Below, one piece after another: positions 12,469-14,331 of a stretch of 14,331 bases of DNA. The position numbers and the translations under genes are program-made. How positions within the stretch are numbered: position 1 is the first letter of the stretch; every line of letters starts with the position of its first letter. Under the pieces are notes generated by a model that saw only the letters and a program-made list of their open reading frames with translations, searched no databases and was not told where the DNA came from. Origin of the DNA: Anaerolineales bacterium (GTDB taxonomy: Bacteria > Chloroflexota > Anaerolineae > Anaerolineales > Villigracilaceae); the NCBI GenBank assembly GCA_024763295.1, contig JANTFU010000023.1, positions 1 through 14,331 on the forward strand. The letters are read 5' to 3'.

Positions 12469-13650
12469 ATGACAAACGAAACAAATGGCAACTTTGGCGA
12501 ATTCGGCGGCACTTACTTACCTGACTTTTTGGCGGACATCTTGAAAGAACTTGCGGATAAATACGATGAACTCAAAGTTACCGAAGAATTTCAGAACGAA
12601 CTCAAAAAGCTCTACCGCGAATATGCCGGGCGCCCCAGCCTGCTCTACTATGCAGAACGCCTGACCAAAGAACTCGGCGGCGCAAAAATTTATCTCAAAC
12701 GCGAAGACCTGAACCATACCGGTGCGCATAAAATCAACAACGTCATCGGGCAAGGCTTGGTCGCCAAGTCACTCGGCGCGAAAAAACTGATTGCCGAGAC
12801 CGGCGCCGGTCAGCATGGCGTCGCCACCGCGACCATCGCCGCTTATCTCAACATGGACTGTGACATCTACATGGGCGCGCGTGATATGGGTGCCCAAAAG
12901 CCGAATGTTTACCGCATGAAAGCCCTCGGCGCAAACGTCATTGCTGTCACGGCTGGGCAGGGCACACTCAAAGACGCTGTCGATGTTGCCCTCGGCGCTT
13001 ATGCCCAAGACCCACAAGGTTCCTACTACCTGCTCGGCTCGGCTGTCGGACCCCATCCCTACCCAATGATGGTACGCGACTTCCAGCAAGTCATTGGTGA
13101 AGAAATCAAAGCACAAATTCAGGAACTCGAAGGCAAACAACCCAAAGCCGTGATCGCTTGCGCAGGCGGCGGTTCAAATGCGCTCGGCGCTTTCACCGCC
13201 TTCATCCCTGACGAAAATGTTGAACTGGTCGCCGTTGAACCCGCCGGTAAAGGCGCAGACACCAACCGCCACGGGCTTGCGCTTGGCAAAGGCGCACCCG
13301 ATGTCATTCACGGCTTCAAAACCTACGTCATGCACGACGAAAATGGCGAAATAGCCGAATCCTACAGCGCAGCATCCGGTCTTGATTACCCCGGTATCAG
13401 CCCCATTTTAAGTATGCTCAAAGACAACGGACGCCTGACTCTCGGCGGTGCGAGCGACAAGGAAGCCGTCGATGCCTTCATCGCACTTTCCCGTCTCGAA
13501 GGCATTATTCCCGCCCTTGAGTCATCCCACGCCATCGCCTATCTCTTCCAAAATCACGGCAAATACACCAACCCTGATGATGTTATTGTCGTCAACCTTT
13601 CCGGTCGCGGCGACAAAGATGTTGAAAACGTCTTTGAAAATTTGATGTAA
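12469..13650 (+). CDS. trpB: Tryptophan synthase beta chain
   Basis: The 393-residue protein is a classic TrpB1. It joins indole and L-serine to make L-tryptophan with PLP, normally in a complex with TrpA, in the cytoplasm. The PLP lysine is K88 in LNHTGAHKINN, the catalytic glutamate is E110 in AETGAGQHG, the phosphate loop is GGGSNA (233-238), and the C-terminal SGRGDKD is typical. The start at 12469 has GGAG eight bases upstream; the longer frame from a GTG at 12337 would run through repeat DNA and the terminator edge. trpA is not adjacent: the next gene is convergent queA, so trpB stands alone here. A T-box leader with a Trp specifier controls it. A perfect hairpin terminator follows. Confidence 0.97.
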   Translation: MTNETNGNFGEFGGTYLPDFLADILKELADKYDELKVTEEFQNELKKLYREYAGRPSLLYYAERLTKELGGAKIYLKREDLNHTGAHKINNVIGQGLVAKSLGAKKLIAETGAGQHGVATATIAAYLNMDCDIYMGARDMGAQKPNVYRMKALGANVIAVTAGQGTLKDAVDVALGAYAQDPQGSYYLLGSAVGPHPYPMMVRDFQQVIGEEIKAQIQELEGKQPKAVIACAGGGSNALGAFTAFIPDENVELVAVEPAGKGADTNRHGLALGKGAPDVIHGFKTYVMHDENGEIAESYSAASGLDYPGISPILSMLKDNGRLTLGGASDKEAVDAFIALSRLEGIIPALESSHAIAYLFQNHGKYTNPDDVIVVNLSGRGDKDVENVFENLM

Positions 13651-13683
13651 GTAAGGGCGGGGTGCCCCCCTACCGAATATTGG

Positions 13684-13719
13684 AAGACTTCCGAAGTTTT
13701 GAAAACTTCGGAAGTCTTT
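13684..13719. terminator. Bidirectional terminator between trpB and queA
   Basis: 17-nt arms 13684-13700 and 13702-13718 are perfect inverted copies around one G. The ends AAGACTTCC and GGAAGTCTT differ from those at 3789, but the inner 21 bp (13691-13711) are identical. A G/C-rich run (GGGCGGGGTGCCCCCC, 13655-13670) precedes it and may form a further weak hairpin. Confidence 0.85.
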
Positions 13720-13728
13720 GCTTCTAAC

Positions 13729-14331
13729 CTACAAAATCAACATCGCATCGCCAAACGAATAAAAGCGATAACCTTCTTTGATGGCTGTCTCGTAGGCATT
13801 CAAAATCATCTCGCGCTCAGCAAAGGCGCTCACCAGCATCACCAATGTGGACTGGGGAAGATGGAAGTTCGTAATCATCACATCGACTGCTTGAAATTGA
13901 TAGCCCGGCAGGATAAAAAGCGACGTCGCACCGCTCGTGGGGAGAGTTGTTCCCGTTTGTGAAGCAGATTCCAGAGTCCGAACACTGGTCGTCCCAACCG
14001 CAACCACCCGTCCCCCGGCGCGTTTCGTGGTATTGATTTTCTCGGCGACTTCAGGCTTCACTTCGCACCACTCCGTGTGGATGACGTGTTCTTCGACATC
14101 ATCTTCCGTGACCGGCGCAAAAGTATCCAAACCAACATGCAGCGTGACATGGGCAATCTCCACGCCTTTGGCTTTGAGTTCGTCCAGCAAGCGCGGCGTG
14201 AAATGCAATCCCGCCGTCGGCGCAGCAGCCGAGCCCGGCTCCTGAGCATAGACCGTCTGATAGCGTTCGGGGTCCGCCAACTTTTCGTGGATATAGGGCG
14301 GTAACGGTACATTGCCAATCTGCGGAAAAAA
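13729..14331 (-). CDS. queA: S-adenosylmethionine:tRNA ribosyltransferase-isomerase (QueA), C-terminal part
   Basis: The last 200 residues of QueA are present, open at the right edge of the window. QueA transfers and isomerises the ribose of SAM onto 7-aminomethyl-7-deazaguanine in tRNA to make epoxyqueuosine. Conserved blocks run from IGNVPLPPYI through DPERYQTVYA, GSAAAPTAGLHFT and LHVGLDTFAPV to HTEWCEV, VAVGTTSVRTLES and the C-terminal FYSFGDAMLIL. A TTG at 14280 is internal, not a start, because the family sequence continues upstream of it. The stop is TAG at 13729. It is convergent with trpB and shares its terminator. About 140 N-terminal residues should lie beyond the window. Confidence 0.96.
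   Translation of the reverse strand, partial: FFPQIGNVPLPPYIHEKLADPERYQTVYAQEPGSAAAPTAGLHFTPRLLDELKAKGVEIAHVTLHVGLDTFAPVTEDDVEEHVIHTEWCEVKPEVAEKINTTKRAGGRVVAVGTTSVRTLESASQTGTTLPTSGATSLFILPGYQFQAVDVMITNFHLPQSTLVMLVSAFAEREMILNAYETAIKEGYRFYSFGDAMLIL

Noticed and set aside
13937..14304. Plus-strand reading frames over queA
   Set aside because: They are antisense to a clearly conserved QueA sequence and show no protein features of their own.

Overview
The window looks like a stretch of bacterial chromosome from the Chloroflexota, most probably class Anaerolineae. This rests on the gene mix rather than on a marker gene. It includes a CpXC-domain protein, an FHA/winged-helix regulator beside a Ser/Thr kinase, envelope proteins with Thr-Pro-rich linkers (GH3-like and LysM/CAP), and tRNA-sensing T-box control of trpB. 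Intergenic DNA is rich in hairpins and short repeats. No tRNA or rRNA gene, CRISPR array, transposase or phage gene is visible.

Layout. The 3' end of uvrA (1-240) is followed by a terminator, a hairpin repeat and a CpXC-domain gene (498-1862). A divergent pair follows: an FHA + winged-helix regulator on the minus strand (1978-2637) and a membrane-tethered Ser/Thr kinase on the plus strand (2791-3789), with overlapping promoters. A long minus-strand block runs from 11726 down to 4032: LysM/CAP envelope protein, ribosomal protein S20 (rpsT), AAA+ ATPase with an N-terminal winged helix, glycerophosphodiester phosphodiesterase, threonine/serine dehydratase, and a large GH3-like envelope protein whose start overlaps the dehydratase stop by 11 bp. 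On the plus strand, a good promoter at about 11872-11901 leads into a T-box leader with a UGG (Trp) specifier, then trpB (12469-13650). trpB converges on the 3' part of queA (13729-14331, N-terminus beyond the window).

How the parts fit. The FHA regulator and kinase are a plausible phospho-signalling pair, since FHA domains bind phosphothreonine. trpB should be transcribed through its leader terminator only when uncharged tRNA-Trp accumulates. S20, UvrA and QueA are housekeeping genes. The GH3-like and LysM/CAP proteins are envelope proteins.

The least ordinary part is the non-coding DNA. At least four intergenic places carry degenerate tandem repeats with a strict 7-bp period, and a fifth heptad-like stretch appears to lie inside the T-box leader. 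A palindromic repeat family with a TGCGTTGCA arm occurs three times. Two convergent gene pairs share an identical 21-bp hairpin core. I see no undescribed multi-gene defence or biosynthetic system here; most genes are ordinary.
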